Origin: Aestuarierythrobacter sp037968495
Lineage (GTDB): Bacteria > Pseudomonadota > Alphaproteobacteria > Sphingomonadales > Sphingomonadaceae
Assembly: GCA_037968495.1 (NCBI GenBank)
Contig: JBBKVP010000033.1
Coordinates: 1 to 64,000, forward strand
Direction: 5' to 3'
Length of the DNA: 64,000 bases
The position numbers and the translations under genes were made by a program. Below the pieces are notes generated by a model. The model ran no database searches and was not told the DNA's origin. It was given only the letters and a program-made list of their open reading frames with translations. Below, piece by piece: positions 1-8,522 of this stretch. Position 1 is the first letter of the stretch. Each line of letters starts with the position of its first letter.

Positions 1-1660
1 TGACAGGCTTTTCGCTTCGCTGATCCCGATCGGGCCTTTTTCCGGGCTTCGCTCGGCTCGCCGTTTCCGCCCGAGAACCGCGATCGGGCGGTCCATCCAG
101 TTGGCGGACTTTCACACCCTTTTCCAGTTCCCCGTTCTCGCCGACACCCGCCATGAATTTCGCGGCGCTTGCCTGGGTGAGCTCGACGAATGTTTCGGAT
201 TGCTGGACCTTGATGGCGCCTATCGCGTCCTTGTTCAGATCGCCCGCGCGACACAGCAGCGGCAATAGCCAGCGCGGTTCGGCGCGATCGTCTCTGCCCA
301 CCGAAAGGCTGAACCAAACGCTTGGACCAAACGGTTTGCGATCTTTGGATGGCGGCGGAGCGTCCGGTGCGTCGAGATCTTCGGGCGCCGATTGGCGCGC
401 CCGGTAAAGTCGTAGATAGGCGACCGCGATCTTCTCCGGTGAGTGCAGGCCGAGGAGTTTGGCGGCGAATGCCGTTTGCTCCTCGTTCGCCGCTTCTTCC
501 CAAACCGGATCGGAAAGCAAACGCTCTTCGTCGCGCCGAATTACGTCGTCAGCGGACGGAGCGGTTTTCCACTCAGCTTCGATTTTCGCGAATTTCAATA
601 GCCGTTCGGCCTTTTTCACGATTTTTGGCGTAACGATAAGTGCGGATGTTCCTTTCCGCCCTGCCCGTCCGGTTCGACCGGACCGGTGAAGAAGGCCGTC
701 AGGATTGGACGGAAGATCGGCATGGATCACCAGTTCAAGATTCGGCAAATCGATTCCGCGCGCCGCAACGTCCGTCGCAACGCATACGCGCGCGCGCCCG
801 TCGCGCATCGCCTGAAGTGCGTGAGTTCGTTCGCTCTGGCTGAGCTCCCCCGACAGGCTGACAACCGAGAAGCCTCGGTTTGAGAACCGCGCGGCAAGTC
901 GATTTACAGCGGCGCGCGTGTTGGCGAAAACAATTGCGTTCTGCGCATCATGAAAGCGCAAGACGTTTATAATCGCATTCTCACCGTCACTTTGCGCGAC
1001 GCGCAGGGCTTGGTACGCGATATCCGCGTGCTGCCCGGCCCCCGACAAGGTGGTCACTCGTACCGCATCGCGCTGGTAGTGCTTGGCCAAAGTCGCAATC
1101 ATCGGCGGCACCGTCGCCGAGAACATAAGCGTGCGGCGCTCGCTTGGCGCTGCCCCAAGCATGAATTCCAGATCCTCGCGAAAACCGAGATCCAGCATCT
1201 CATCGGCCTCGTCGAGAATGACCGCGCGCAGGTCGGTCATATCAAGCGATCCGCGTTGAATGTGGTCGCGCAATCTTCCCGGCGTTCCGACGACGATATG
1301 GGCACCACGCTCAAGTGCACGCCGTTCGTCGCGCATGTCCATGCCGCCCACGCACGAAACGACCCGCGCGCCTGTGTGCGCATATAGCCATCCAAGTTCG
1401 CGCATCACCTGCAATGCAAGTTCCCGCGTCGGGGCGATCACCAGAGCCAGCGGGCTGGCAGCGGGTCCAAGCGCGTCTGCCTCGCCAAGCAGCGTCCGCG
1501 CAATGGCCAACCCGAACCCGACAGTCTTGCCCGACCCGGTTTGAGCGGACACGAGCAAGTCGGCTTGCTCCAGTTCCGGAGCCGTGACGGCTTCCTGCAC
1601 TGCCGTTAGCGTGACATAGCCGCGCTCTGAGAGCGCCTTGGAGATTGATGCGTTCATCAT
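1..1660 (-). CDS. DEAD-box RNA helicase, C-terminus cut by window edge
   Basis: ATP-dependent RNA helicase of the DEAD family, probably acting in ribosome assembly or RNA turnover in the cytoplasm. Reading leftward from two adjacent ATGs (1660 and 1657) there is no stop before the window edge, so about 553 residues are present and the end is missing. Visible in order: the Walker-A motif AQTGSGKT, PTRELA, TPGRL, the DEAD box, SAT, then helicase domain 2 ending in HRSGRTGRAG. After the core comes a segment resembling the DbpA/CsdA RNA-binding region and a basic tail. It stands alone; the next gene upstream (nirV) ends 137 bases away. Family assignment is secure; the exact paralogue is not. Confidence 0.9.
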   Translation of the reverse strand, partial: MMNASISKALSERGYVTLTAVQEAVTAPELEQADLLVSAQTGSGKTVGFGLAIARTLLGEADALGPAASPLALVIAPTRELALQVMRELGWLYAHTGARVVSCVGGMDMRDERRALERGAHIVVGTPGRLRDHIQRGSLDMTDLRAVILDEADEMLDLGFREDLEFMLGAAPSERRTLMFSATVPPMIATLAKHYQRDAVRVTTLSGAGQHADIAYQALRVAQSDGENAIINVLRFHDAQNAIVFANTRAAVNRLAARFSNRGFSVVSLSGELSQSERTHALQAMRDGRARVCVATDVAARGIDLPNLELVIHADLPSNPDGLLHRSGRTGRAGRKGTSALIVTPKIVKKAERLLKFAKIEAEWKTAPSADDVIRRDEERLLSDPVWEEAANEEQTAFAAKLLGLHSPEKIAVAYLRLYRARQSAPEDLDAPDAPPPSKDRKPFGPSVWFSLSVGRDDRAEPRWLLPLLCRAGDLNKDAIGAIKVQQSETFVELTQASAAKFMAGVGENGELEKGVKVRQLDGPPDRGSRAETASRAKPGKRPDRDQRSEKPV

Positions 1661-1796
1661 GAAATGGCCCGTGGGGTTCCGAAGCTGGGCGCGTCGCCGG
1701 TAAGTCACAACGCGCAGAAGGTCACTCCAGTATCTTCACGTCGTCGGAATGTATACGCAAATCGGCCATCAGGACACATTCGTGGGTGCGACAGAT

Positions 1797-2549
1797 CTAA
1801 CCGACAGGTCTGTCGCTGACCAATCGCATCCCAAGGTGCGCCGGGGGTGCGCCAACCGCGCAGCCTCCGCGCGCTGGATCACGCACGAGAAACGGGATGA
1901 CCGCTTTGTGCTCGCCAGCCACCCAATAAGCCGCGCAGATCTCGCTTTGGTTTCCGGTCAGGCTGCCGCTGTAGCAATCCGCCGTCCATTCCCACACGTT
2001 GCCATCCAGATCCGAGATCCCCAGTTCTGTCGTCGAATACGACCCGCTGACGCGCAGCTTTCGATCAATCTCGGGTTTCACGCTATAAGCCGAGGCCCAG
2101 GCAAGAGCGGGATCGGTGAAGATGGGATCGGGTGTTTCGGGCATCACCGAGTGCGCCATCAGTCCCCACTCTTCTGATGTCGGCAGGCGAAACGAATGGC
2201 CCGTCATGCCATTGATCCAGCGAACATATTCGTTTGCGTCGATCCAGTTGATGCCGGTCGCGGGATAGGTTGTATCGTTGGAAGGGTCCGGCGCGCTCAA
2301 CTTCAGCGAACATCCCCCCGCCTCATGGCAGGCATCCCATTCGGTCAATGTCACTTCGCTGGCCTGCACGAAGATCCTGTCGCCGTTTGGCAGCATCAGC
2401 GAAGACTCCGCCATTTGCGGCAATGCCTGGGCCTCTGTTCCGTTCGGTAGCGCCAGCCAAACCAGTGCTGCGCCCGCTATCGCCGCTCCCAACGTCAGCC
2501 CGAGGGCCAACGGCGAAGGTTTTGATAATGATGCGGGCGCAGTCGTCAT
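1797..2549 (-). CDS. nirV: NirV: formylglycine-generating-enzyme-like protein of the nitrite reductase operon
   Basis: About 250 residues with one N-terminal membrane segment (roughly residues 13-34), then a domain of the sulfatase-modifying/formylglycine-generating (FGE) fold. The FGE hallmark LDGNVWEWTADCY is near the C-terminal third and the protein ends in GMRLVSD. Proteins of this kind encoded directly after nirK are called NirV; their exact role is unsettled and they are usually not essential for nitrite reduction. The reading frame extends upstream to 2600 inside nirK, but the ATG at 2549 leaves a normal 22-base gap after the nirK stop and begins the hydrophobic segment properly. Expected to be cotranscribed with pseudoazurin and nirK. 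The catalytic cysteine pair of true FGEs was not confirmed. Confidence 0.82.
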   Translation of the reverse strand: MTTAPASLSKPSPLALGLTLGAAIAGAALVWLALPNGTEAQALPQMAESSLMLPNGDRIFVQASEVTLTEWDACHEAGGCSLKLSAPDPSNDTTYPATGINWIDANEYVRWINGMTGHSFRLPTSEEWGLMAHSVMPETPDPIFTDPALAWASAYSVKPEIDRKLRVSGSYSTTELGISDLDGNVWEWTADCYSGSLTGNQSEICAAYWVAGEHKAVIPFLVRDPARGGCAVGAPPAHLGMRLVSDRPVG

Positions 2550-2571
2550 TTGCTTAGCTCCAGACTTCGCG

Positions 2572-3783
2572 TCAGGTCTCGATCGAACTCGGAGCCACAA
2601 CCTGCTCCATCAGCGCGTTGTCCCACTCGCCGTCGACAACGAAGTGTGCCGTCGCCCCAAGCAATGCCGCCTCGATCAGATTGTGGTTCACGTAGGCATA
2701 CACACCGGGTTGTTCGAATGTGTACATCGCCGCGCCGGCAGAGCCGCCACGAATGAACCAGCTTTCAAGTCCGGTTTGGGGCGCGTCGCTGAACGATCCG
2801 GCCTCCCAGACAAAGTTGCCGTGACCACCGATCAGGTGCGGACGCGTATCGCGGTTTGCCTGATTGTGAATCATCAGCACGGTCTTGCCGACAGCGGACC
2901 TGATCGCCCGCGAACCGGTAAGCGCACCGACAGCACCGTTGAAGACAGAGTGCGTCGGCGTCAGGGTGCGCATCGCGTCCAGCGAGTCGGCATAGTCTTC
3001 GCCGGCGCTGCTGTACTGCATGAAAACACCCCGGTCATCCTTGGGCAGATAGTAATCCTGCTCGCCGATATACGCGATTTCGTCATAGCGCAGAGGATTC
3101 CCTTCACCGTCCTTCAGACCGTCACGCGGCAGAACCATGACCGCGCCGTTCATCCCGTGACAGACGTGGTAAGGGATCATCGCTCCGCCCGGGGCGCAGT
3201 GGTAGGTGAAGACGCCTGGCTTTGTCGCCTTCCAGCGCAGCACCGTCTGCTCGCCGGGATAGACGTGCGTCAGTCCACCGCCGCCCAGCGCCCCGGTCGA
3301 GGCGTGGAAGTCGATGTTGTGCTCCATCAGGTTGCTGCCGGGGTTCTTCAGCGTCAGTTCAACATAATCGTCCTGATGCACGACAATCAGTGGTCCAGGC
3401 ACCCAGCCGTCGTAGGTCAGCGCCCAGATGCTGGCACCGGTGTCCTCGTCAACGACAGTCAGTCGTTCGCGAATGGTCAGTTCGACTTCGACGATCTTGG
3501 GTGGGCCACTGGCGACCTGTTCATGTACCGGTGCGAAGGGTGGCGCGACCATGCGTTGCTTGACACGCTCGTAGCCGCTGACGTCTGCCGGTGTTGCGCG
3601 GGCAATCGCGTCGGCCTGCGCCTGAACCACCTTTGGCTCTACCAACGGGATGCGCGGGGTCGGCAGCCTGCGCGCGAATGACTGCGCGGACGCGGCTCCG
3701 CCCGCCAGGGCTGCCGCGCCGACAAGCGCGGATCCCCGTAGAATGTTGCGGCGGCTTGTCACAAAAGATTTTTCGTCTGGCAT
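2572..3783 (-). CDS. nirK: Copper-containing nitrite reductase NirK
   Basis: Reduces nitrite to nitric oxide in the periplasm; the key step of denitrification. The 403-residue protein begins with a Tat-type signal (SRRNILRG at residues 10-17, then an Ala-rich stretch), as expected for a folded copper enzyme exported from the cytoplasm. Two cupredoxin domains follow. Ligands can be placed by motif: type-1 copper His155, Cys196, His206, Met211; type-2 copper His160, His195 and His367 (VNHNLIEA). Catalytic Asp158 (HNIDFH) and His278 are present, so the enzyme looks intact and of the class I type. A strong AGGAGG site precedes the ATG. It lies 34 bases after pseudoazurin and just before nirV on the same strand. 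No nitric oxide reductase genes are in view. Confidence 0.97.
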   Translation of the reverse strand: MPDEKSFVTSRRNILRGSALVGAAALAGGAASAQSFARRLPTPRIPLVEPKVVQAQADAIARATPADVSGYERVKQRMVAPPFAPVHEQVASGPPKIVEVELTIRERLTVVDEDTGASIWALTYDGWVPGPLIVVHQDDYVELTLKNPGSNLMEHNIDFHASTGALGGGGLTHVYPGEQTVLRWKATKPGVFTYHCAPGGAMIPYHVCHGMNGAVMVLPRDGLKDGEGNPLRYDEIAYIGEQDYYLPKDDRGVFMQYSSAGEDYADSLDAMRTLTPTHSVFNGAVGALTGSRAIRSAVGKTVLMIHNQANRDTRPHLIGGHGNFVWEAGSFSDAPQTGLESWFIRGGSAGAAMYTFEQPGVYAYVNHNLIEAALLGATAHFVVDGEWDNALMEQVVAPSSIET

Positions 3784-3795
3784 TTCAGCCTCCTG

Positions 3796-3809
3796 TTCAA
3801 TGTATTGAA
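3796..3809. repeat. Perfect 14-bp palindrome between pseudoazurin and nirK
   Basis: TTCAAT-GT-ATTGAA is a perfect inverted repeat with a two-base centre, in the 34-base gap between the pseudoazurin stop and the nirK ATG. It does not match the Fnr/NnrR pattern (TTGAT or TTGCG half-sites four bases apart). It could be a short RNA hairpin that sets the relative output of the two genes, or chance. No function is claimed. Confidence 0.4.
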
Positions 3810-3817
3810 TTCAGTTT

Positions 3818-4249
3818 TCAGAGTTCGCCAAGCTGGCTCTCGAAGCGCTCTTTGGCGCGGGGCGGAATCCGTCCCTCGAGGAACTCCTCGGGGTCACCGT
3901 TCGCCTCACCGACGGCAATGATCATGACCATTCCCATTGCATAGTGTGGCTTGCATCGCACGCCATAGAGACCCTCGACATCGAATGTCACTTCGATCTC
4001 TTCGTTGATCTTCCCTTCGAAGGCCTCGGCGCCATCCGGCACCATATCCTCGATCGACTCGGCATTGTGGCTGCGGTCGGTCGCGACAAACTTGACCGTA
4101 TCTCCAGCGGCGATTTTGAGTAGCCCCGGTTCGAACACCATGTTTCCGGCCTCACCCTTGTTCAACATCTGAACTTCGTGGACCTCGGCGAATGCTGCAC
4201 TTGCCATAAGGGACGCCAGTGCCAGGCCGGTTGCGAATTTGCGTAACAT
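3818..4249 (-). CDS. pazS: Pseudoazurin, electron donor to nitrite reductase
   Basis: Small periplasmic blue copper protein that carries electrons to NirK. About 143 residues: a Sec signal peptide (residues 1-21, ending ASAAFA) and one cupredoxin domain. The type-1 copper ligands are His61, Cys99, His102 and Met107, seen in RCKPHYAMGM; the 38-residue spacing from the first His to the Cys is that of known pseudoazurins. Three consecutive ATGs lie at 4255, 4252 and 4249. The AAGGAA ribosome site sits about 7 bases before the last one, so 4249 is preferred. First gene of the pazS-nirK-nirV operon, with an Fnr/NnrR-type box upstream. Confidence 0.94.
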   Translation of the reverse strand: MLRKFATGLALASLMASAAFAEVHEVQMLNKGEAGNMVFEPGLLKIAAGDTVKFVATDRSHNAESIEDMVPDGAEAFEGKINEEIEVTFDVEGLYGVRCKPHYAMGMVMIIAVGEANGDPEEFLEGRIPPRAKERFESQLGEL

Positions 4250-4285
4250 CATCATTTCCTTCAGTTGCGATATGCCTCGAACCAA

Positions 4286-4327
4286 AATCTAGCTGGGACT
4301 GCCACGCGCTTCTTTGCGGCATATCAA
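4286..4327 (-). promoter_or_regulatory. Fnr/NnrR-type box and promoter of the pseudoazurin-nirK operon
   Basis: The 14 bases at 4314-4327, read on the minus strand, are TTGAT-ATGC-CGCAA: one half-site like Fnr (TTGAT) and one like NnrR/NNR (CGCAA), in the standard 5-4-5 layout. A -10 candidate TAGATT lies at 4291-4286. If 4291 is position -12, transcription starts near 4279 and the box centre is at exactly -41.5, the classical activating position for this family. The leader would be about 30 bases. Seen in sequence; control by the adjacent Crp/Fnr gene is inferred. Confidence 0.7.
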
Positions 4328-4408
4328 ACTCGCTGAGGAAAACGTGCCAACGCGGAAACCCGTCAGGATTTTCGGCGTGTCAATTCAGACGGGCTGTGTG
4401 ATTAAGTT

Positions 4409-5146
4409 GTGGCAAAGCACGATAACAGAGAATGTGAGCCGATCTTGCACAAGCTAGACGACAGCCTCCTTGCACCTCTGCCGCCGTTTTCGCGGCTTCA
4501 GTCAGGCCAGATCAGAGAAATTCTGGATCAGGCAACGCCGCGCCGGTTCGATGCCGGTGCCACGATATTCGAGGCAAACGGTGAGGCTGGCACATTCTTT
4601 CTGCTGCTGGACGGCTACGTTCGCGTCATTCGCACAACCGTCGACGGCGATCAGGTCGTGGTGCTGCACATTCCGTCGGGGCAATTGTTCGGCTTCGCCA
4701 AGGCAATTGGCCGCACGACATATCCAGCCACCGCCGTTGCGGCGGCTGATTGTGTCGCTCTGACATGGCCGATGCGACTCTGGGACGAATTCGTGCGGAA
4801 ATACGACGGGTTCTCGACCGTGACCTACAAGACCATCGGCGAGCGTATGGAAGAAATCCAGGATCGCATCGTCGAGATGTCGACCCTGCATGTCGAACAG
4901 CGGGTCGCAAACGCCCTCCTCAGACTGATCCGCCAGACAGGTCGCAAGACCGACGAGGGGATCACTATCGACTTCCCGATCACCCGTCAGGATATCTCGG
5001 AAATGTCCGGCACGACGCTGCATACCGTCAGTCGCCTGCTGAGTTCGTGGGAAAAACAGGGTGTAGTCTTGAGCAAGCGGAAGAAAATTACCGTCACCGA
5101 CGCCCACCGGCTGGTGGTTTTCAGCGAGGCTGGCGTGGCGAATTGA
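4409..5146 (+). CDS. Crp/Fnr-family regulator of nitrite reduction (NnrR/DnrD-like)
   Basis: A 245-residue transcription factor with an N-terminal cyclic-nucleotide-binding-like sensory domain (residues ~25-145), a long dimer helix and a C-terminal winged helix-turn-helix (ITRQDISEMSGTTLHTVSRLL, given in part). It lacks the N-terminal cysteine cluster of oxygen-sensing Fnr, so it is more like the NO-responsive DNR/NnrR group. It starts at a GTG right after an in-frame TAA (4403), so no upstream start is possible, and no clear ribosome site is seen. Divergent from the pazS-nirK-nirV operon, which carries a matching box in its promoter. The regulatory role is inferred from context; the signal it senses cannot be read. 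Confidence 0.85.
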   Translation: MAKHDNRECEPILHKLDDSLLAPLPPFSRLQSGQIREILDQATPRRFDAGATIFEANGEAGTFFLLLDGYVRVIRTTVDGDQVVVLHIPSGQLFGFAKAIGRTTYPATAVAAADCVALTWPMRLWDEFVRKYDGFSTVTYKTIGERMEEIQDRIVEMSTLHVEQRVANALLRLIRQTGRKTDEGITIDFPITRQDISEMSGTTLHTVSRLLSSWEKQGVVLSKRKKITVTDAHRLVVFSEAGVAN

Positions 5147-5345
5147 TTGCCTCCTCCAACTCTTTCAGGAACGCGTCGGTTTCAATGCTGTAAAGCGCGC
5201 AGACTTCCTCGATCGTGTGGAAGGGATTGACCGCACATCCGACGCAAAGCATCCGATTGCGCATGAAGACCGGCAACACTTCCGGCCACGCAACCATCAG
5301 ATCTCCCACTGATAGGGTCGGATCGTCAAACCGTGAGGACTGCAT
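5121..5345 (-). CDS. DUF1858-family small protein
   Basis: About 74 residues starting at the ATG at 5345, with AGGAG some 10 bases upstream; the frame is open further up to 5429 but that part looks non-coding. The domain is DUF1858, a small helical fold found alone or at the N-terminus of ScdA/hybrid-cluster-associated proteins. Visible are VGDLMVAWPEVLPVF and the cysteine motif LCVGCAV-NPFHTIEEVC. Such proteins often sit beside denitrification or nitric-oxide-stress genes. Its end overlaps the end of the Crp/Fnr gene by 26 bases on opposite strands. Function unknown; a role in NO or iron-sulfur protection would be inference. Confidence 0.75.
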   Translation of the reverse strand: MQSSRFDDPTLSVGDLMVAWPEVLPVFMRNRMLCVGCAVNPFHTIEEVCALYSIETDAFLKELEEAINSPRQPR

Positions 5346-5556
5346 CCTGAGACTCCTGTCAATCTCCCTCCACTGTCGCCCATCCGGTCGTGCCGTTCTT
5401 TGCACTTCCGCAAAAAAAACGCCCCGCACCGGGCATAGAGACCTCGCCGCCCGCCGGGCCGACGATACTGGACACCACTGCGATAATTGTTCAGGGTCTA
5501 ACCTGTCGTATCGTCACCCGGAACACCGGGGACGACTAACTCTTGGGAGGAACTAC

Positions 5557-6522
5557 ATGAAATTCGTGGCTATCAGGACTCTTGGTATCTCTGCTGCCTT
5601 CGCGTTGACCGCAGGCGCAGTATCCGCGGCGGAGTGCATCGCACCTGCCAACCCCGGCGGCGGCTGGGACTTCACATGCCGCCAGATCGGCAAAATTCTC
5701 TTTGACATCGGCGAAGTGGATTCGCCGGTTCAGGTCACCAACATGGCCGGCGCTGGCGGCGGACTCGCGTTTTCGACCGTTGTGAACGAAAGAAACGAGG
5801 ACCCCGATCTGATCGTTGCGGCCTCGTCCGCGACGACGACCCGTCTGGCACAGAACGCATATGGTGGCGCGACCGCCGATCAGGTGCGCTTTGTGGGTGC
5901 CATCGGCGCCGATCCCGGCGTCATCGTGGTTGCAGCGGACAGCCCGTTTCAAACGCTGGAAGATATGGTCGAAGCGATCAAGGCCGATCCCGGTTCCGTG
6001 GCTTTCGCAGGCGGCTCGGCAGTGGGCGGTTTCGACCACCTGAAGCCACTTCAGGTTCTGAAGGCTGCTGGCTTGGAAGACATCACCAAGGTCAAGTACA
6101 TCGGTGTCGACGGCGGCGCGGACGCGATCACGCAGACAATCGGCGGGTTCACCCAAGCGATGACCGGCGACATGTCCGAGGTCGTGGGCTTCCTTCCGAC
6201 CGGCGATATCCGCATTCTGGCAGTTCTGACGGAAGAGCGCGTCCCCGGCTTCGAGGACATCCCGACCGCAAAAGAACAAGGCTACGACGTCGTGGCCGTG
6301 AACTGGCGCGGGCTTTATGTCCCAAAGGGCATTTCCGACGAGCAGTTTGACGCGTGGGGCGAAAAGCTGGCCGCCGTCGCAGCCTCGGACGAGTGGCAGC
6401 AGGCCATGAAAGACAACGGTCTGGCGCCCTTCACCAAGGTCGGTGGTGATTTCCAAAGCTGGATCGACGGTGTCGTGGCCGAAACCGAGGCACTCAGCCG
6501 CGAAATCGGTGTGATCCAGTAA
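5557..6522 (+). CDS. tctC: TctC: periplasmic binding protein of a tripartite tricarboxylate transporter
   Basis: A 321-residue extracytoplasmic solute receptor of the Bug/TctC family that captures a small carboxylic acid for the TctAB membrane pair. The ATG at 5557 has a strong GGGAGGAA site 4 bases upstream and begins a Sec signal peptide (~23 residues, ending VSAAE). The family feature PxNPGGGWDxTCR lies just after cleavage and MAGAGGG follows, both typical of the ligand pocket. First gene of tctC-tctB-tctA with gaps of 1 and 3 bases. The substrate (citrate, tricarballylate, tartrate or similar) cannot be told from sequence. Confidence 0.93.
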   Translation: MKFVAIRTLGISAAFALTAGAVSAAECIAPANPGGGWDFTCRQIGKILFDIGEVDSPVQVTNMAGAGGGLAFSTVVNERNEDPDLIVAASSATTTRLAQNAYGGATADQVRFVGAIGADPGVIVVAADSPFQTLEDMVEAIKADPGSVAFAGGSAVGGFDHLKPLQVLKAAGLEDITKVKYIGVDGGADAITQTIGGFTQAMTGDMSEVVGFLPTGDIRILAVLTEERVPGFEDIPTAKEQGYDVVAVNWRGLYVPKGISDEQFDAWGEKLAAVAASDEWQQAMKDNGLAPFTKVGGDFQSWIDGVVAETEALSREIGVIQ

Positions 6523-6523
6523 C

Positions 6524-6970
6524 ATGGTGCGACTTTCAGACCGCATCTTCGGTCTGGCCGTGATCCTTGTGGCGCTCGCGTATATCGCGAGCGCCCTCCA
6601 GATCCAGGTCAGCTTCCTGTCCGACCCGGTCGGCTCCAAAACCTTCCCGATCATCGTGGCTTCGGTCGCGATCATTTGCGCCGGGATCATGATCCTGAAA
6701 CCCGATGAGGAACCGGCATGGCCGGAAGGCTGGACCATCGCGTCTATCCTCATTTCGATCGTGCTCCTTATCGGATATGCCTATGCGCTGAAGCCGCTCG
6801 GATTTCTGATCCCGACCGCAATTGTCGCTGGCGCGCTCAGCTACCAGATTTCGCCGCGACCACGCGGTGCGGTGCTTGCAGGTCTGGGCCTGTCCATCGG
6901 ACTTTTCGTCATGTTCAAGTTTGTGCTCGATCTTGGCCTTGTGGCCTTTCCCAAGGCATGGATGGTCTGA
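6524..6970 (+). CDS. tctB: TctB: small membrane subunit of the tripartite tricarboxylate transporter
   Basis: A 148-residue membrane protein with four predicted hydrophobic segments (about residues 8-25, 37-57, 74-110 and 120-140), the size and layout of the TctB/DUF1468 family. It pairs with TctA to make the secondary, ion-driven carboxylate importer that receives substrate from TctC. The ATG is one base after the tctC stop and tctA starts 3 bases after its end, so the three are translated together. The family is poorly conserved; assignment rests on topology plus position. Confidence 0.88.
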   Translation: MVRLSDRIFGLAVILVALAYIASALQIQVSFLSDPVGSKTFPIIVASVAIICAGIMILKPDEEPAWPEGWTIASILISIVLLIGYAYALKPLGFLIPTAIVAGALSYQISPRPRGAVLAGLGLSIGLFVMFKFVLDLGLVAFPKAWMV

Positions 6971-6973
6971 GGC

Positions 6974-8479
6974 GTGGATATACTGGCAAACCTGTCGCTC
7001 GGCTTCGGCATCGCGCTGTCGCCCTACACATTGATGCTCGCGGTCATAGGCTGCTTCATCGGCACTATCGTCGGCGCGCTTCCCGGGCTTGGCCCGTCGA
7101 ACGGCGTGGCGATCATGATCCCGCTGACCTTCTCGATGGGACTCGATGCAGTCGCCGCACTGGTTCTACTCACGTCGATCTATTACGGCGCGATGTATGG
7201 CGGTCGGATCAGCTCGATCCTGCTCAACATCCCCGGCGACGAACCGGCTTTGATGACGACCCTCGACGGATATCCAATGGCCAAGGCCGGGCGCGCGGGC
7301 GATGCGCTGGTAATCTCGGGGTTTGCATCGTTCGTTGGCGCGTTTCTGGCCACCATCGGCCTGATGCTGTTGGCCCCGATCCTCAGCCGGGTCGCCTATC
7401 AGTTCGGACCTGCGGAATATTTCGCGCTCTATCTCCTCGCATTCTCGACGCTTGGCGGAATTTCATCGAACAATCAGGCGAAAGCGGCGCTCGCGTCCTG
7501 CATCGGCCTGATGATCGCAATGATCGGGCTCGATCCCAATTCGGGACTGCCGCGGATGACGGGCGGCAACCTGCACCTTTATGATGGGGTTGATTTTCTG
7601 GTTGCGATCGTCGGTCTGTTTGCCGTCTCCGAGATCTTCTTCTTCATCGAAAGTCACGGCAAATCGAGTGCGGTGGGTATCATTCTGGGCAAGGTCACGG
7701 TGCCTTGGGCCGAAATCTGGTCGACACGTTGGACTATGCTTCGATCGTCGCTTGTCGGCTTCTTCGCGGGCGTTTTGCCGGGAGCTGGTGCGTCGCTTGG
7801 AAGTTTCATGACCTACATGATGGAAAAAGCCATCGCCGGCGAAAAGGGCGGCTTCGGAACTGGCGTCGCAAAGGGCGTGGCGGCACCGGAAGCTGGCAAC
7901 AACGCCGCCGCAGGGGGGGCTCTCGTTCCCATGCTGACGCTCGGTGTGCCCGGCTCCGGCACCACGGCCGTTCTGCTTGCGGTGCTTGTAACGCTGAACA
8001 TCACGCCGGGCCCGACCTTGTTCATCGACCGGCCGGACGTGGTGTGGGGGCTTATCGCGTCGCTTCTCATCGCCAACTTCGTGTTGCTGGCGATGAACGT
8101 GCCGATGGTGAAAGTCTTCGTTAAAATCCTTTCGGTTCCACCTGCGTTGTTGCTGCCGGGTGTGACGATGGTGTCGTTTGTCGGGATTTATTCGCTGACC
8201 GGCAGCTATTTCGACCTGCTGCTTGTCGTAGCGTTCGGAGTACTTGGCTACGTCCTGAGGAAACTCGACATACCGACCGTCCCCGTGATCCTCGGCATAC
8301 TGCTAGGCAAGCAGATGGAAAAGCAGCTTCGCGACGCGATGGTTCTGTCGGACGGTGACTGGACCTACCTATTTTCCAGCGGAATTTCCATAGGATTGAT
8401 CGTCGCTTCGGTCATCGGATTCGTCGCGCCGATGTTCTTGCGCCGGGTTCTCAAGCGGCCCCAGGCCGTCACCGACTGA
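6974..8479 (+). CDS. tctA: TctA: large permease subunit of the tripartite tricarboxylate transporter
   Basis: A 501-residue integral membrane protein, the usual TctA length, with about 12 hydrophobic segments. The family signature GALPGLGPSNGVAIMIPLTF lies near residues 35-54, and the second-half motif GALVPMLTLGVPGSGTTAVL near 315-335 is the paired re-entrant element of this fold. It starts with GTG at 6974, three bases after tctB. It forms the transport channel for the carboxylate bound by TctC. The downstream DUF1446 and DUF4387 genes on the same strand suggest the imported acid is then metabolised by them; that link is inference. Confidence 0.95.
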   Translation: MDILANLSLGFGIALSPYTLMLAVIGCFIGTIVGALPGLGPSNGVAIMIPLTFSMGLDAVAALVLLTSIYYGAMYGGRISSILLNIPGDEPALMTTLDGYPMAKAGRAGDALVISGFASFVGAFLATIGLMLLAPILSRVAYQFGPAEYFALYLLAFSTLGGISSNNQAKAALASCIGLMIAMIGLDPNSGLPRMTGGNLHLYDGVDFLVAIVGLFAVSEIFFFIESHGKSSAVGIILGKVTVPWAEIWSTRWTMLRSSLVGFFAGVLPGAGASLGSFMTYMMEKAIAGEKGGFGTGVAKGVAAPEAGNNAAAGGALVPMLTLGVPGSGTTAVLLAVLVTLNITPGPTLFIDRPDVVWGLIASLLIANFVLLAMNVPMVKVFVKILSVPPALLLPGVTMVSFVGIYSLTGSYFDLLLVVAFGVLGYVLRKLDIPTVPVILGILLGKQMEKQLRDAMVLSDGDWTYLFSSGISIGLIVASVIGFVAPMFLRRVLKRPQAVTD

Positions 8480-8522
8480 CGTTGGCTTTCCATGACCGGG
8501 CGACAGGGCTAGTGTCGCGGTT

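Noticed and set aside
2278..3681. 467-residue frame opposite nirK
   Set aside because: Shadow of nirK, which has all copper ligands.
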